A stretch of DNA of 64,000 nt from Mesorhizobium sp. M8A.F.Ca.ET.218.01.1.1 (GCF_004791165.1 NZ_SRUZ01000003.1:1-64000), one strand, 5' to 3'. Positions 49,495 to 58,966 are shown, counted from the stretch's first letter. The notes: generated by a model not told the origin, from the letters alone. Translations and numbers: made by a program.

Positions 49495-50093
49495 AAACCA
49501 TACGTCTCGTCAGATCCAAATAGCGATTTGTATCTGCGTTGAAGACAGCCAGACGGCTTCACCTTAATTGGCGGTTTGGCGATGCAAAAACAGGCTGGCT
49601 GTTAGCCAGGAGCATTCCGAGTACAAGGGAATGCCGCCGCGCCTGCAAAGCAGGGCGAGCAACCGCCCGGCTTGGCCGACACTCTTATCTGTCTCATCGT
49701 CTCCAATCTTTCGCGTCGGTTCCTCGCCAGGCGAGGGCAGTTCCATGGTGGTCCGTAGCCAAGACCTTTGCACGCTGGGCAGCCCTTAGGTGCGGGCTCA
49801 TCCGTGATCTTGGCATCGGCGCTGTGATCACCGCGCTCCTGCTCACAGTCGGATTTGATCTGCTGGTACATTGGCACGAGCGCCGTCGCTTCCTCCTGTG
49901 GCGCGCCAGGTCACTGCTCGTCGTGCTGTTCTGAAGCACTATTTTTCGGAGGTTTTTTTGCTCTGCGCGGAAGCCGCGCTTATTCGGCTCGGTAGCCGTG
50001 CCGACAGGTTGGCCATCGCCATGACAACGATCAAGATAACTGACAAAGCAGATCGACTCTCTGCATCTCATTCTCGCGGAACGGGTGGGGCCG
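49495..50093. other. Intergenic, uncertain frames
   Basis: About 600 bases. A plus frame (49539-49934) ends in a hydrophobic stretch (GIGAVITALLLTVGFDLLVH) that might belong to a membrane protein, and a minus frame (49602-49877) contains GCPACKGLGYG. They overlap, neither has a firm start, and I leave both uncalled. Confidence 0.3.
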
Positions 50094-50273
50094 CTATTCA
50101 GCAGGGGCGTCCGAGTGCGATGCAATTCCCACCTCGTCTCCGTCTCCGTGAACGGCGTCGCGATCCCAGTCGTTTGTCTTGTCCGGTGTCTTGGCAGTGG
50201 CTTCGTCGGTCGCCTTCTTCTTGTCGTTGCGTGGTGACGGTCCCAGCATATCGTTTGATGAGTTCGGTCCCAT
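50094..50273 (-). CDS. 59-residue acidic, disordered stress protein
   Basis: Minus ORF with CGGAGA 9 bases before the ATG at 50273. PSPRNDKKKATDEATAKTPD, then NDWDRDAVHGDGDEVGIA: hydrophilic, no Cys, probably disordered. An EcfG-like GGAAC-N16-AGTT lies 30 bases upstream. I do not recognise a family. It is short enough to be skipped by gene callers. Confidence 0.55.
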   Translation of the reverse strand: MGPNSSNDMLGPSPRNDKKKATDEATAKTPDKTNDWDRDAVHGDGDEVGIASHSDAPAE

Positions 50274-50302
50274 TCTCGTGTCTCCGTTGCAGTCGAAGTC
50301 GA

Positions 50303-50327
50303 AACTATCTGGCGACGCTACGGTTCC
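50303..50327 (-). promoter_or_regulatory. EcfG-like promoter, AGTT variant
   Basis: Minus strand GGAAC-N16-AGTT, upstream of the small acidic protein. Confidence 0.5.
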
Positions 50328-50441
50328 CCGCGCACAGTGACCTCAGTTGGACAGCCACCGGTTCCCTGCGCGCTGCCGCCTAAACTACCGAGGAAGTAGC
50401 AGCCCGGTCGTTTCTGGTTCTCGTCGGCCCTCCGGCGTCGG

Positions 50442-52076
50442 TCAGCTCTCGTTGGCGAGGAGCGCCGCGCAGACGTCGCTCAATACCCTGGGCAGGACAT
50501 CGAACGCATAACCAATATGCAGCCGTTCCAGCGGCGTATGATAGTCGCGGCCCCATGGGCCGATGTTGATGGTGGGGATGTTGGCCAACGCGTGTGTCTT
50601 TGGCCACCGCACACCTTGTGTCCACAGCGGCGTGTTGCGACCGACAATGTCGAGACCGTCAGCCGCGACCTCGCCAAAGAAGCTCATATCCGAAATACCG
50701 GCGAAGTAGTCGGTGCAAGTGATAGTCGTGCCGTAAAGAGCCGCGGATTCGGTTGCGAGCCGCTTGACTATTGTCTTTAGACGGCGAGCCCCAGGCGCAT
50801 CAGAAAGGCTTGTGGCCAGATAGGGCATAGAGCCGAATCCCGTCACGATCGCCGGGCCGGACAAACGGCTGAGGCGCCAGGCCTCTTGCGTTGCAAGACG
50901 ACACTGCTCCGACAAAGGCAGATCGACGCGGGCGAGGTCGGCGGTGACCTCGGCAAGCCGTGATCTGTCCTCGATATCGAGACGGTCCACAACCGCTTCG
51001 TAACGATACAATGAGATCGAACGGCCGCCACGACTGGCGCTTCCGTCAGTAGGCCGCCGCGCCAATGCCTCCAGACACCCTCTGGCTGCTTCGAGGCAGA
51101 GCTGGTCGAAACGTGCAAGAACCTCGTGTGGAGCGCGCCGGTAGCTTAGCACGTTGAAGGTGGCGAAGGCGGTTGCTGGCGTCGTAACATCGTATGCGGC
51201 TTTCCCATCTCGGATGCTGAGCAGACTGGGAGGAGTTGCGGACAGCATCTGGGAAGTTTCAGTCAGCTCGGCAGCCCATTCCAGCCGGGCAGCGATCGCG
51301 GCCGCGATCGTTGCGGCATTGAGCCCGTTCTACGGAAAACCACTGTGAGTGGGAATGCCGACGACGAATGCGGTGGGAAGCAACTTTCCGACCGTCCCCA
51401 AAGCAATGACGCGGCCCTTGCTGCCATCGCCGTCGTCAGCGATTGCGTCGAGATTGATGGCCGCCAGAATCTGCAAGTCGTGTTCGCGCTCTAACGCAGG
51501 CAGCATTTGCACGGCCTTACGGGCGCCCGCCGAATTATTCTCCTCATCGGGCACGGCCAGGAACAGCAAATTGCCGGCAGTGCCCCCACCGTTGGCAAAG
51601 ACATTACAGACCGCTAATCCCGCCGCCAGACCTGCCTTCATGTCGAGCAAACCCCGTCCAGCAAGAAATTGCCCGGTCTCGAGATCGGTCCTCGCCAGGT
51701 TGCCCTGATCTGTCTCCACCCCCACCAGGCTGCTCGCCAAGGCCGGAGTCACTTTTGCCGGTTGCGTGGCCAACGCTTCCAAGTCACCGTAGTCCCGTGT
51801 CGACACGGTGTCGTAGTGGCCTGTCAGTACGACCGTGCCGCGACCCGCACCGGGAACCAGCATTGCAACGCAGTGGCGACCGTCCCCCGGCTCGACCTCG
51901 ATGGTCCAGATTTTGGCGCGATCGAAAGGCGGCCTTTCACCCAGGACCTTTGCTAACCATGGCCCAAAAGACTTCTCGTCATCAGTGCCAGTGACGCTTC
52001 GCCGTTCGGTCAAGGCGATGGCCCAATCTCTGGCGATGCTAGAAAGGGTGTCTGCGGCTGTAGGATCCATGGTCAT
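50442..52076 (-). pseudogene. M20 peptidase (RocB-like) with one in-frame TAG
   Basis: The two halves are in the same frame and interrupted only by TAG at 51330-51332. N-terminal half: RSVTGTDDEKSFGPWLAKVL, VVLTGHYDTV (metal His/Asp), GRGLLDMKAGLAAGLAV, VPDEENNSAGAR (catalytic/metal Glu). After the stop: NGLNAATIAAAIAARLEWAA to FAGISDMSFFGEV and the metal His in RDYHTPLERL. This is a ~544-residue M20 metallopeptidase of the RocB type. The codon probably was TAC or TAT (GFPYNGLNA). Start at 52076, with GAG 6 bases before. Confidence 0.85.
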
Positions 52077-52263
52077 CCGACTCAAATGCGGAGGCCGACG
52101 TTAGTGGATCGCGCGGCGCCAGCTAAGGCCTGATGTTCAGACGCTGCCATTTTTCCTACATTACCAGCGTAGCCGAGGTTTTCGCCGGGCCGCTCCTAAC
52201 CACCGTCAACTGGTGGGACCAGCGGCTCCATGAAGAAAGCCTCCAATCGGCGTCTCACGAACA

Positions 52264-52404
52264 CTAATCAGAGCCGCGTATCAGCATGGGTGACGCCTGG
52301 GCCTCGAAGAAGTCGATCGGGTGTGACGAGGTTGCCCAGACGCACGTCGCGTAAGCCGCCACGAAGGACACCAAAAGGGCGGTAACAACGGAGAGACGAT
52401 GCAT
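52264..52404 (-). CDS. Small exported peptide
   Basis: 46 residues, ATG at 52404 with AGAGGA upstream. HRLSVVTALLVSFVAAYATC is a signal-anchor or signal peptide; the remainder (SSHPIDFFEAQASPMLIRGS) is short. No family known. A 2-mismatch EcfG-like site precedes it, which I do not count. Confidence 0.5.
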   Translation of the reverse strand: MHRLSVVTALLVSFVAAYATCVWATSSHPIDFFEAQASPMLIRGSD

Positions 52405-52692
52405 TCTGGACTGTCCTCTTTGCTGCAGGCCCGTCCACAACCTCCCGCAACCGGATCGGTTCGCCGTAAAGTATTTACCGTGTCGCCATGGTTGACAAAA
52501 GGTTTCGAAAACCTGTGGCATTCGCAAGCAGCCAACCCACGCCTGTCTATCATCGGCCGTGCAAACGTTCCGCCGCCCAGGCCTTGTCGTCAAATCCAAC
52601 ATCAGGCAGGCGCAATCATTTTTAAACGACAGGTCATCGCCCGGGAGCCATATTCCCCCACACGCTCACTGGCCCTGTCTGGAGTTTGTCCG

Positions 52693-52920
52693 ATGCTTGA
52701 CCGTTGCTCGCACAACCAAGCCATCTACCCCGACGACCTGAGCGCACTCAAGCGCGTCTTTGATGAGCTTTGCCGTGAAGCGGACATTTCCCTGGAATCG
52801 ATTGAGGCCAGCGATATTGCGGCTGAGCTTGTGCGGCTTTTTCAAACCGGCGTTGCCGACGCGACAGTGCTAAAAATTGCAGTTCGATCACGCAATCAAA
52901 CTCTGCGACAAGCCGGATAG
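52693..52920 (+). CDS. Small conserved-type hypothetical protein
   Basis: 75 residues from the ATG at 52693, TGGAG upstream. YPDDLSALKRVFDELCREAD and IAAELVRLFQTGVADATVLK form three helices, a pattern common in short rhizobial proteins of unknown role next to stress genes. No signal. Confidence 0.6.
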   Translation: MLDRCSHNQAIYPDDLSALKRVFDELCREADISLESIEASDIAAELVRLFQTGVADATVLKIAVRSRNQTLRQAG

Positions 52921-53048
52921 CCGCGCGGCGCACCGCACTGAGTTGAGGGAGCTTCGACCTTGCGAAGGTGATCGAAGCTCCGCATTTCCCCCCGGCTGCG
53001 CCGGGCTCCGGCCTTTCAATATAGCGAAGCCGGGCAAGCAAACGCGGC

Positions 53049-53348
53049 CTAGTCGTCGTTGCCCTGATCGATGACGACGTGTCGATGGTGATGGCGACGG
53101 TGACCCATCGTCACGATGACCGTATCCCGGCGGTGATGGCGGTGGCGCCACGCACGCTCGCCATTGTCGTAGAATGCGACATGCCGGTGATGGCGATGAT
53201 GGAGCCGACCTCCCTCGTCATTATAGACGATGGCGGCGCGATGGTGGTGACGGTGATGCGCTGTGATCACCACGTCAGCCTCGGCGGCCATGCCGACAGC
53301 CGGGATGCCAAGAGAAAGCGCCAAGGCGCTCAAGATCAAAGCCTTCAT
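53049..53348 (-). CDS. Histidine-rich secreted protein
   Basis: 99 residues from the ATG at 53348. Signal peptide KALILSALALSLGIPAVGMA followed by AEADVV. The mature part is packed with His (HHRHHHRAA, HHRHHRHVAF, RHRHHRRDT, HRRHHHRHVV), so metal binding (Ni, Zn or Cu) in the periplasm is likely. No family name known. A site GGAAC-N16-CATT lies 45 bases upstream (53393-53417). Confidence 0.75.
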   Translation of the reverse strand: MKALILSALALSLGIPAVGMAAEADVVITAHHRHHHRAAIVYNDEGGRLHHRHHRHVAFYDNGERAWRHRHHRRDTVIVTMGHRRHHHRHVVIDQGNDD

Positions 53349-53392
53349 GTTTATAGTCCTGTCTGCTGAAAACGGCGTCCCTTCAATAAAGG

Positions 53393-53417
53393 AATGTTGA
53401 TCATTCACCTTTGTTCC
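53393..53417 (-). promoter_or_regulatory. EcfG-like promoter, weak (CATT)
   Basis: Minus strand GGAAC-N16-CATT, one mismatch to the consensus, upstream of the His-rich protein. Confidence 0.35.
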
Positions 53418-53528
53418 CGACCTGCGAAAGGTTGACGAAAAGCACCGCTTTGTTGTGCACATGAATCGCCCGGCCGAGATGGTCTGCGGCTGGAAGAGAC
53501 AGGCTCTCCTGAATTGATCTGGCTCCGC

Positions 53529-54002
53529 TCAGCCCGTGGTCAGATCCAGCCGCATCTCCTTGGCGATCTCAAATCCGGCGGCGCGGTAAACGCCTTCGCC
53601 GGCATCCGATGAATGGAGGACCGCTTTTGTGCAACCGATGGATCTCAAATAGTCGACCCCGGACCTTACCAGCGCCAGGGCCACGCCATTTCGCCGGGCC
53701 GCGGGTTCAACGAACACGCTCCAGATATAACCATGCTTGCGAAACGATGGGACCGCTACGTCGGGGTAGGGCAGACGTTCGACCTGACAGGCCAGTGACC
53801 CGACGGCCACGCCATCAACTTCCGCAAGGAAGCTCCCCAATTCGAAATGCCGCCGCCCAGACAAAATGAACTTCGAGGTGACGGCCTCGGCGTCGAGTTT
53901 GATGTTGACCGGATCGACGCCATAGCTCTCCCACAACGCTGTGTAATGACGGATCAAGGTTGGATCGTCGACCGGGGTCCCTTTGCGGATGAGGTAGCTC
54001 AT
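53529..54002 (-). CDS. GNAT acetyltransferase
   Basis: 157 residues from the ATG at 54002. SYLIRKGTPVDDPTLIRHYT, then VGSLACQVERLP, IWSVFVEPAARRNGVALAL (acetyl-CoA loop, Q/RxxGxA type), GCTKAVLHSSDAGEGVYRAA and GFEIAKEMRL. It N-acetylates an unknown amine. The perfect EcfG-type promoter at 54011-54035 ends only 9 bases before this start, so the mRNA would be leaderless or nearly so; the longer frame to 54095 would begin upstream of the promoter. Confidence 0.85.
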   Translation of the reverse strand: MSYLIRKGTPVDDPTLIRHYTALWESYGVDPVNIKLDAEAVTSKFILSGRRHFELGSFLAEVDGVAVGSLACQVERLPYPDVAVPSFRKHGYIWSVFVEPAARRNGVALALVRSGVDYLRSIGCTKAVLHSSDAGEGVYRAAGFEIAKEMRLDLTTG

Positions 54003-54010
54003 CGCCTGAC

Positions 54011-54035
54011 AACGCGGACTAGGTCCTGCCGTTCC
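54011..54035 (-). promoter_or_regulatory. EcfG-type general stress promoter (perfect)
   Basis: Minus strand GGAAC-N16-CGTT directly before the GNAT gene. Confidence 0.75.
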
Positions 54036-54225
54036 GCATGTGACACGCTGATCGGGAAGCCCCTCGAAGAACGACGAGCGTACGGTGGCCGCCATGCCGA
54101 CGAAACCACGCTGCGCATCACCCCAGGTTTATCGGGAGAGGAGACCGTGTTGATGGCTGCGAGGGTGAGCCCGACAGGGAGAGGTGATGAGGCCATTGGC
54201 TCGATCATTCTCCCGGGCAAGCCCT

Positions 54226-54250
54226 GGAACTTTTCCATGGCTCTGACGTT
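54226..54250 (+). promoter_or_regulatory. EcfG-type general stress promoter (perfect) of csbD-like gene
   Basis: GGAAC (54226-54230), 16 bases, CGTT (54247-54250), 43 bases before the CsbD start. Confidence 0.85.
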
Positions 54251-54292
54251 GCGGGTGGCCATCGTTCACAGCCAACGAAGAGGAATATTTCT

Positions 54293-54508
54293 GTGGGAAG
54301 CACGAGCGACAAGGCCTCGGGTCTTGCTAACCAGGCGGTTGGAAAAGCCAAGGAAGGCGCGGGCAAAGCGGTAGGCAATGACAGGCTCAGGGCCGAGGGC
54401 GAGGCGCAGGAAGCCAAGGGCAAAGTGCAAAAGGCGGTCGGCGATGCAAAATCGGCTGTCAAGGACGCCACAAACAAGGTCGCGTCCAAGATCAACAAGA
54501 ACCTCTGA
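54293..54508 (+). CDS. CsbD family stress protein
   Basis: 71 residues, GTG start at 54293 behind [46 protein letters not shown] and [16 protein letters not shown] are the CsbD pattern of an extended amphipathic Lys/Ala/Gly protein. CsbD is a general stress protein in Bacillus (sigma-B) and proteobacteria. The perfect EcfG-type promoter makes stress control here very likely. Confidence 0.92.
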   Translation: MGSTSDKASGLANQAVGKAKEGAGKAVGNDRLRAEGEAQEAKGKVQKAVGDAKSAVKDATNKVASKINKNL

Positions 54509-54617
54509 GCGCCGGCTGCCGACCAGAGGGGCCGCCGGTGAGGAGTGGTGTTGGACAAATGTCTTCCCACCCCACCTTCGACGCGCGCACAAGGCAGAAG
54601 CCTCTGATGCGCAACGG

Positions 54618-55190
54618 TCACCGTCGTCGATGCTGTCGACGAAGAACCGCGAAGGTGGATTTTTTGCGACAAATCAGTGCGTTGTTTAGCTGTGCATAAA
54701 TGTTTTTGACCGTTGTGGTTGCCGACGAGTCCTGCAAGCTCGCCAGATGATTTCTGCAGGCTTGGATGAGATCATGTTTGAGATGGTGGTCAGCACCATC
54801 CGCCACATGCCAGGCCCTTTCTCCGACAAGGTTAACCTCGTCGCCGAGCGCACTCGGGGCGTGATCCTCTTCGAGCTTCGTGTCGATGGGGATCGGCACC
54901 TTCAACGCATCGCAGCGCTGGCCTATCCGACCGGGGGCCTCGGACTGATGGCTCTCGACAAACCTGGCCAAGCGGTAATCTCCCATTTTGTGGGTCAGGG
55001 TTTCGATGACTTCATCCAGCCCTTGGTTCGCTGGAACCTCCTCACCATGGCTGAGCAGGCTTCCGGCGACTGCCTTGGCGCGACACTTCTGCTGGTCGAA
55101 GCGCTCCGTTGCGAAGGCCACTTTCTTTGCCAACCCCGCTGACAAAGATTCGGCATGTTTAGGTCGTTGCCGCACGGCAAAAATCGACAA
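54618..55190 (-). CDS. Hypothetical protein downstream of mfd
   Basis: 190 residues. GLDEVIETLTHKMGDYRLAR, FVESHQSEAPGRIGQRC, GDEVNLVGERAWHVADGADH look like a real, GC3-biased coding frame; an opposite-strand frame (54747-55142) reads as its shadow. The first ~10 codons overlap the end of the Mfd gene, so it may be co-transcribed with it. I do not recognise the family. The last ~25 residues are low complexity and basic, perhaps read past the true end. Confidence 0.5.
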   Translation of the reverse strand: MSIFAVRQRPKHAESLSAGLAKKVAFATERFDQQKCRAKAVAGSLLSHGEEVPANQGLDEVIETLTHKMGDYRLARFVESHQSEAPGRIGQRCDALKVPIPIDTKLEEDHAPSALGDEVNLVGERAWHVADGADHHLKHDLIQACRNHLASLQDSSATTTVKNIYAQLNNALICRKKSTFAVLRRQHRRR

Positions 55191-58100
55191 GCTTTCTCGT
55201 GGCGCGCAAACGGCCCGGCCCCGGTGTCGTAGCGATCTTGAATATCACGCGCTCTTCGCCTGGGGTGCAATCTGGGTACTTTTGCAGACGGGCCAGAAGC
55301 TTCGAGTCCGGCTGCGCGAACTCGATGGCGATGGCTGCGGGGCCGGCGCCGATCCTGACGATGCCGGCACCGGCGGCGGCTTGTTTCAGCCGGGCCAACT
55401 CAAAGAGCAACATCGTTTCTGGTGGCGGAGCGCCAAAACGGTCTTCCAGTTCATCGGCGAAGGCATCGATCTCGGCTGCGCGCTCGATGCGTTGCAGCCG
55501 GGAATAGAGGTTGAGTCTGACAGTGGCGTCGGGGACATAGTCCGATGGGAACGCGCCCGAAATTTCCAGGTCGATCTCGGGCTCCGATATTGATCTGTCG
55601 TCACCTCGCGCCTTTTTCACCGCCCTTGCCAAGAGGCGCTGATAGAGGCCAAGGCCGATCAGCTTCATATGGCCGGCTTGGTCTTCACCAACCAGATCGC
55701 CGGCGCCGCGAAGATCGAGATCGCGCACGCTGATCGGCAGGCCGGAACCGAGTCGGTCCAAAGCCAGAAGGGTCGAGAGCCGCGCTCTCGTCTCAGGTGC
55801 GATTTCCTTGCCTGGCTCGGTGAGCAGATAGGCCGAGCCTTGGGCTCTTCCTCGTCCGACCCGGCCACGCAGCTGGTGCAGTTGTGCCAAGCCAAATCGA
55901 TCTGCGCGAATGACGATAATGGTGTTGGCTCGCGGAACGTCCAGGCCGTTCTCGATAATGTTGGTCGAAAGCAGAATATCGCCTTCACCATTGGCGAAGC
56001 GAACCATCGCATCGTCCATCGCAGCGGGTTTGAGCTCACCATGTGCGATTAGAAGCGATAAGTCGGGCACCAGATTGCGCAATTCGGTGGCAGTCGCTTC
56101 GATGTCAGCGATACGGGGAACGACGCAAAAGCTTTGCCCGGATCGGCGACGCTCGCGGATTAAAGCGGTCTTGATCAAGACAGTATCAAATGGGGAGAGC
56201 TCGGTTCGCACGGGTCGCCGCCTCGCAGGTGGGGTGGTGAGCAAGCTTGCCTCCTGGACCCCGACCATCGCAGCCGCAAGGGTGCGCGGTATCGGGGTCG
56301 CGCTCATAGAAAGCACATGAAGTCGAGGCGCTAGGCCACGAAGCTCCTGTTTGACCCTGACGCCGAACCGGTGCTCCTCATCGATGACAAGCAAGGCGAG
56401 ATCCGCAAATGTCACGTCCTGGGCTGCGATGGCCTGCGTCCCGATGACAATTCTTGTCGACCCGTCGGCAAGGCTAGCCCTGACCGCCTCCGCCTCGGCC
56501 GCGCCGACCGTGCGGGACAGAAGCGCGACGGTGACGTCCGTCCCTTCGAACCGTCGAGAAAAAGTTTCGAAATGCTGGCGCGCCAGCACGGTCGTGGGCG
56601 CCGCGACTGCTACCTGGCCCCCGTTCAGTGCAACGACCGCCGCTGCCCGCAATGCCACTTCCGTCTTGCCGAATCCGACATCGCCGCAGACCAGCCTGTT
56701 CATCGCCTTACCAGACGACAGGTCTTCGAGAACGGCGGCGATCGCTGCAGACTGGTCCACGGTCTCGGGGTAAGGAAACCTTGCAGCAAAGCGGGCATAG
56801 GCAGCGCGTGGCGGGGTCAGCACGCGAGCACCGTTCTTCTCGCGCTCCTTGGCCAGCCTGACGAGATGATCGGCGGTTTCGTCGATCTCCACGTCGAGTT
56901 GCGCACGGCGCTTGGCCCACCCGTCGCCCTTGAGCTTGTCGAGCGATACCGCGTCCGCCTCCGCCCCATAGCGCCAGATGCGGCCAAATTCGTCTACGGG
57001 GGCGAGAAGCGACGCGCCGCCGTGATACTCCAGCCGGACGGCCTCAGCGACTTTCCCGTCCAGCTCCAGCGTTTCAAGCGCCCGCAGCACCCCAAGACCA
57101 TGATCTTCATGAAGGATGACATCGCCAACCCGCAAATCGGGTTCCTCGATCAGCCCGGTGCGAGTTCGGGTTGATGCGTTGAACCTGGTGCCAAAAACGT
57201 TGGCGCCTGCAAGGACAGCCAGCGCGGCGGTCTGATCGATGAAACCGTCTTCAATGTCGGCCGCGAACCGCACGACGCTGCCCGGCTCACCATTGAGGAT
57301 GTCTGGCCACCTTGCGGCTTCCTCGATTTCTCGCGAGAGCGTCCGTCCGACGGTCCTCGCAAGGCGATCAACGTCGGCGGCCGCACCGGCAAGCACGACC
57401 CGCAATCCCGCCTGGGCCATTTCGTCTGCAAATGCCGCTGCGGCCCTGGACGGGTTCGGTTCGCCGATGAAGTCGGGAGCCGAGGTCAAGCCGGCTGTTT
57501 CAAGGTCGGTTCGCCGGGGCTTCAATTCCGCATTCAAGGCACGGCGATCGAGGTAGAAACGCTCCGCCGTCGGCTTGCGACCTCTTTGCTTGTCGCGTGC
57601 ATGGCGAGCTTCGTCGATCAGTGTGATCGCGGCGTCGAAACGGTCGTCGACGCCTGGCCCCACGATGATCGAGGCTCGCGGCGAAAGCGCAAAGATGCTG
57701 GCCAGTTCGACATCGGCTGAGAGAATCCGCGACTCGATACTCGACACATCCGCCAGGTCGGCTTCCATATTGGCAGCCATAAGCTCCGTCGCAGGCACGA
57801 TTTCGATTGTCTGCGCCGGTTCGAGCGTGCGTTGCGTGACAGGATCATAGGAACGGATGCTGGAGACCACACCGTCTTCAATGAAAACTCGATATGGATT
57901 CGGGGCACCGGGCGGATATACATCGAGCCCCTGACCGAGCAAGGAAAATTCGCCGGCCTCGTCGACCCGATCGTCGAGGAGATAACCAAGCGACAACAAG
58001 CGATCGGACAGCGCGTCGATGTCGAAAGGTTCGCCTGCGGACAGGGTTATGAATGCCGTCGCCATCGCCTTCACCGGCGCGATGCGTTGCAGCGCCGCCT

Positions 58101-58485
58101 CTGGCGATGTGACAACCAGTCGAGCCGGGCTAAAGGCTGGCTCGGCCATTGCGACCAGGGCTGCAACGCGCCTGCCCATGCTTTCACGCGAGGGTTGGAT
58201 ACGGTCATAGGGGAGGCAATCCCATGGCGGCAACAGGATTACCTGAGACTCGGGCATGAACGCCTTGCAGCAGATGGAAACTTCCTCCGCCTGGCTCTCG
58301 CTTCGCGCGATGAAGACCACGCCATCGGGGCCGGCATCACGAACGCGCTCGATCAGCCTTGCGCCTATCGCCGAGGAACTCACACGCCATGTGGTCCGCC
58401 GCTCATCGGTGGGAAGGCCGGCGTCAGGCAATGCACTCCGACCGACCACGTCAGGCGGACGATCTATGGGTTTTGGCTTTGTCAT
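55159..58485 (-). CDS. Divergent Mfd-type transcription-repair coupling factor
   Basis: 1108 residues, somewhat short of the ~1150-1170 of housekeeping Mfd. N-terminal UvrB-like section, then the RNA polymerase-interacting CarD-like domain (DVILHEDHGLGVLRALETLE), a DEAD/DEAH-type RecG-like translocase with Walker A VCGDVGFGKTEVAL, DEEH box (LLVIDEEHRFGV), SATPIPRTLAAAM, RGRVGRGRAQGSAYLL, and the C-terminal TRCF domain. Many family-invariant positions differ (GFGK for GYGK, DEEHRFGV for DEEQHFGV), so I regard it as an accessory paralogue. It strips stalled RNA polymerase and recruits UvrA. Upstream is a weak EcfG-like site. Confidence 0.88.
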   Translation of the reverse strand: MTKPKPIDRPPDVVGRSALPDAGLPTDERRTTWRVSSSAIGARLIERVRDAGPDGVVFIARSESQAEEVSICCKAFMPESQVILLPPWDCLPYDRIQPSRESMGRRVAALVAMAEPAFSPARLVVTSPEAALQRIAPVKAMATAFITLSAGEPFDIDALSDRLLSLGYLLDDRVDEAGEFSLLGQGLDVYPPGAPNPYRVFIEDGVVSSIRSYDPVTQRTLEPAQTIEIVPATELMAANMEADLADVSSIESRILSADVELASIFALSPRASIIVGPGVDDRFDAAITLIDEARHARDKQRGRKPTAERFYLDRRALNAELKPRRTDLETAGLTSAPDFIGEPNPSRAAAAFADEMAQAGLRVVLAGAAADVDRLARTVGRTLSREIEEAARWPDILNGEPGSVVRFAADIEDGFIDQTAALAVLAGANVFGTRFNASTRTRTGLIEEPDLRVGDVILHEDHGLGVLRALETLELDGKVAEAVRLEYHGGASLLAPVDEFGRIWRYGAEADAVSLDKLKGDGWAKRRAQLDVEIDETADHLVRLAKEREKNGARVLTPPRAAYARFAARFPYPETVDQSAAIAAVLEDLSSGKAMNRLVCGDVGFGKTEVALRAAAVVALNGGQVAVAAPTTVLARQHFETFSRRFEGTDVTVALLSRTVGAAEAEAVRASLADGSTRIVIGTQAIAAQDVTFADLALLVIDEEHRFGVRVKQELRGLAPRLHVLSMSATPIPRTLAAAMVGVQEASLLTTPPARRRPVRTELSPFDTVLIKTALIRERRRSGQSFCVVPRIADIEATATELRNLVPDLSLLIAHGELKPAAMDDAMVRFANGEGDILLSTNIIENGLDVPRANTIIVIRADRFGLAQLHQLRGRVGRGRAQGSAYLLTEPGKEIAPETRARLSTLLALDRLGSGLPISVRDLDLRGAGDLVGEDQAGHMKLIGLGLYQRLLARAVKKARGDDRSISEPEIDLEISGAFPSDYVPDATVRLNLYSRLQRIERAAEIDAFADELEDRFGAPPPETMLLFELARLKQAAAGAGIVRIGAGPAAIAIEFAQPDSKLLARLQKYPDCTPGEERVIFKIATTPGPGRLRATRKLVDFCRAATT

Positions 58486-58514
58486 GGCATTCCGGCTGGA
58501 GACGTTCTGTGTTC

Positions 58515-58539
58515 AACTTGCGCGCTAGTCCTCCGTTCC
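58515..58539 (-). promoter_or_regulatory. EcfG-like promoter, AGTT variant, before mfd-like gene
   Basis: Minus strand GGAAC-N16-AGTT, 30 bases upstream of the Mfd-like start. Confidence 0.45.
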
Positions 58540-58657
58540 CGCTGGACACCGTTATCGCCGGCGCATGACTGAGGAGGGCAATCCAGGAGAACTGTGGGAT
58601 GTCGGATAATTTCGAAGTCGCTGATGAACCAAAATGGGCCCGGGCAGTTAGCACTGG

Positions 58658-58966
58658 ATGGAGTTTGAAACGATCATTGGCTCTCTGGCCGCAGTTTGCT
58701 CGACGACGAGTTTCGCGCCGCAAGCCTGGAAGATCATCAAGAGCCGAGATACGGCCGGCATTTCGGCGCCGATGTACGCAATCACAGTGTTGGGATTTGC
58801 GCTTTGGCTGACCTTCGGGCTTATCAAAAAGGAATGGCCGATCGTTATCACCAATGGCGTCTGCCTGATCCTGTCGACATTTATCCTGTCGATGACGCTC
58901 CTTCCGCGCACTAAGAAGGACGCCGTGGCAAACGCTCTGGATCCTGCCGAGCCGACAGAGCAGTGA
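58658..58966 (+). CDS. SemiSWEET family sugar transporter-like protein
   Basis: 102 residues with three membrane helices: IIGSLAAVCSTTSFAPQAWK with the PQ motif, SAPMYAITVLGFALWLTFGL and PIVITNGVCLILSTFILSMT. PQ-loop, SRDTAGIS and three helices are typical of bacterial SemiSWEET, which works as a dimer in the inner membrane for sugar transport. It is divergent from mfd. The ribosome binding site is poor. Confidence 0.88.
   Translation: MEFETIIGSLAAVCSTTSFAPQAWKIIKSRDTAGISAPMYAITVLGFALWLTFGLIKKEWPIVITNGVCLILSTFILSMTLLPRTKKDAVANALDPAEPTEQ

Noticed and set aside
54747..55142. 131-residue plus ORF
   Set aside because: Its composition fits a shadow of the minus-strand frame 54618-55190, and it has no ribosome binding site. 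I remain somewhat unsure.
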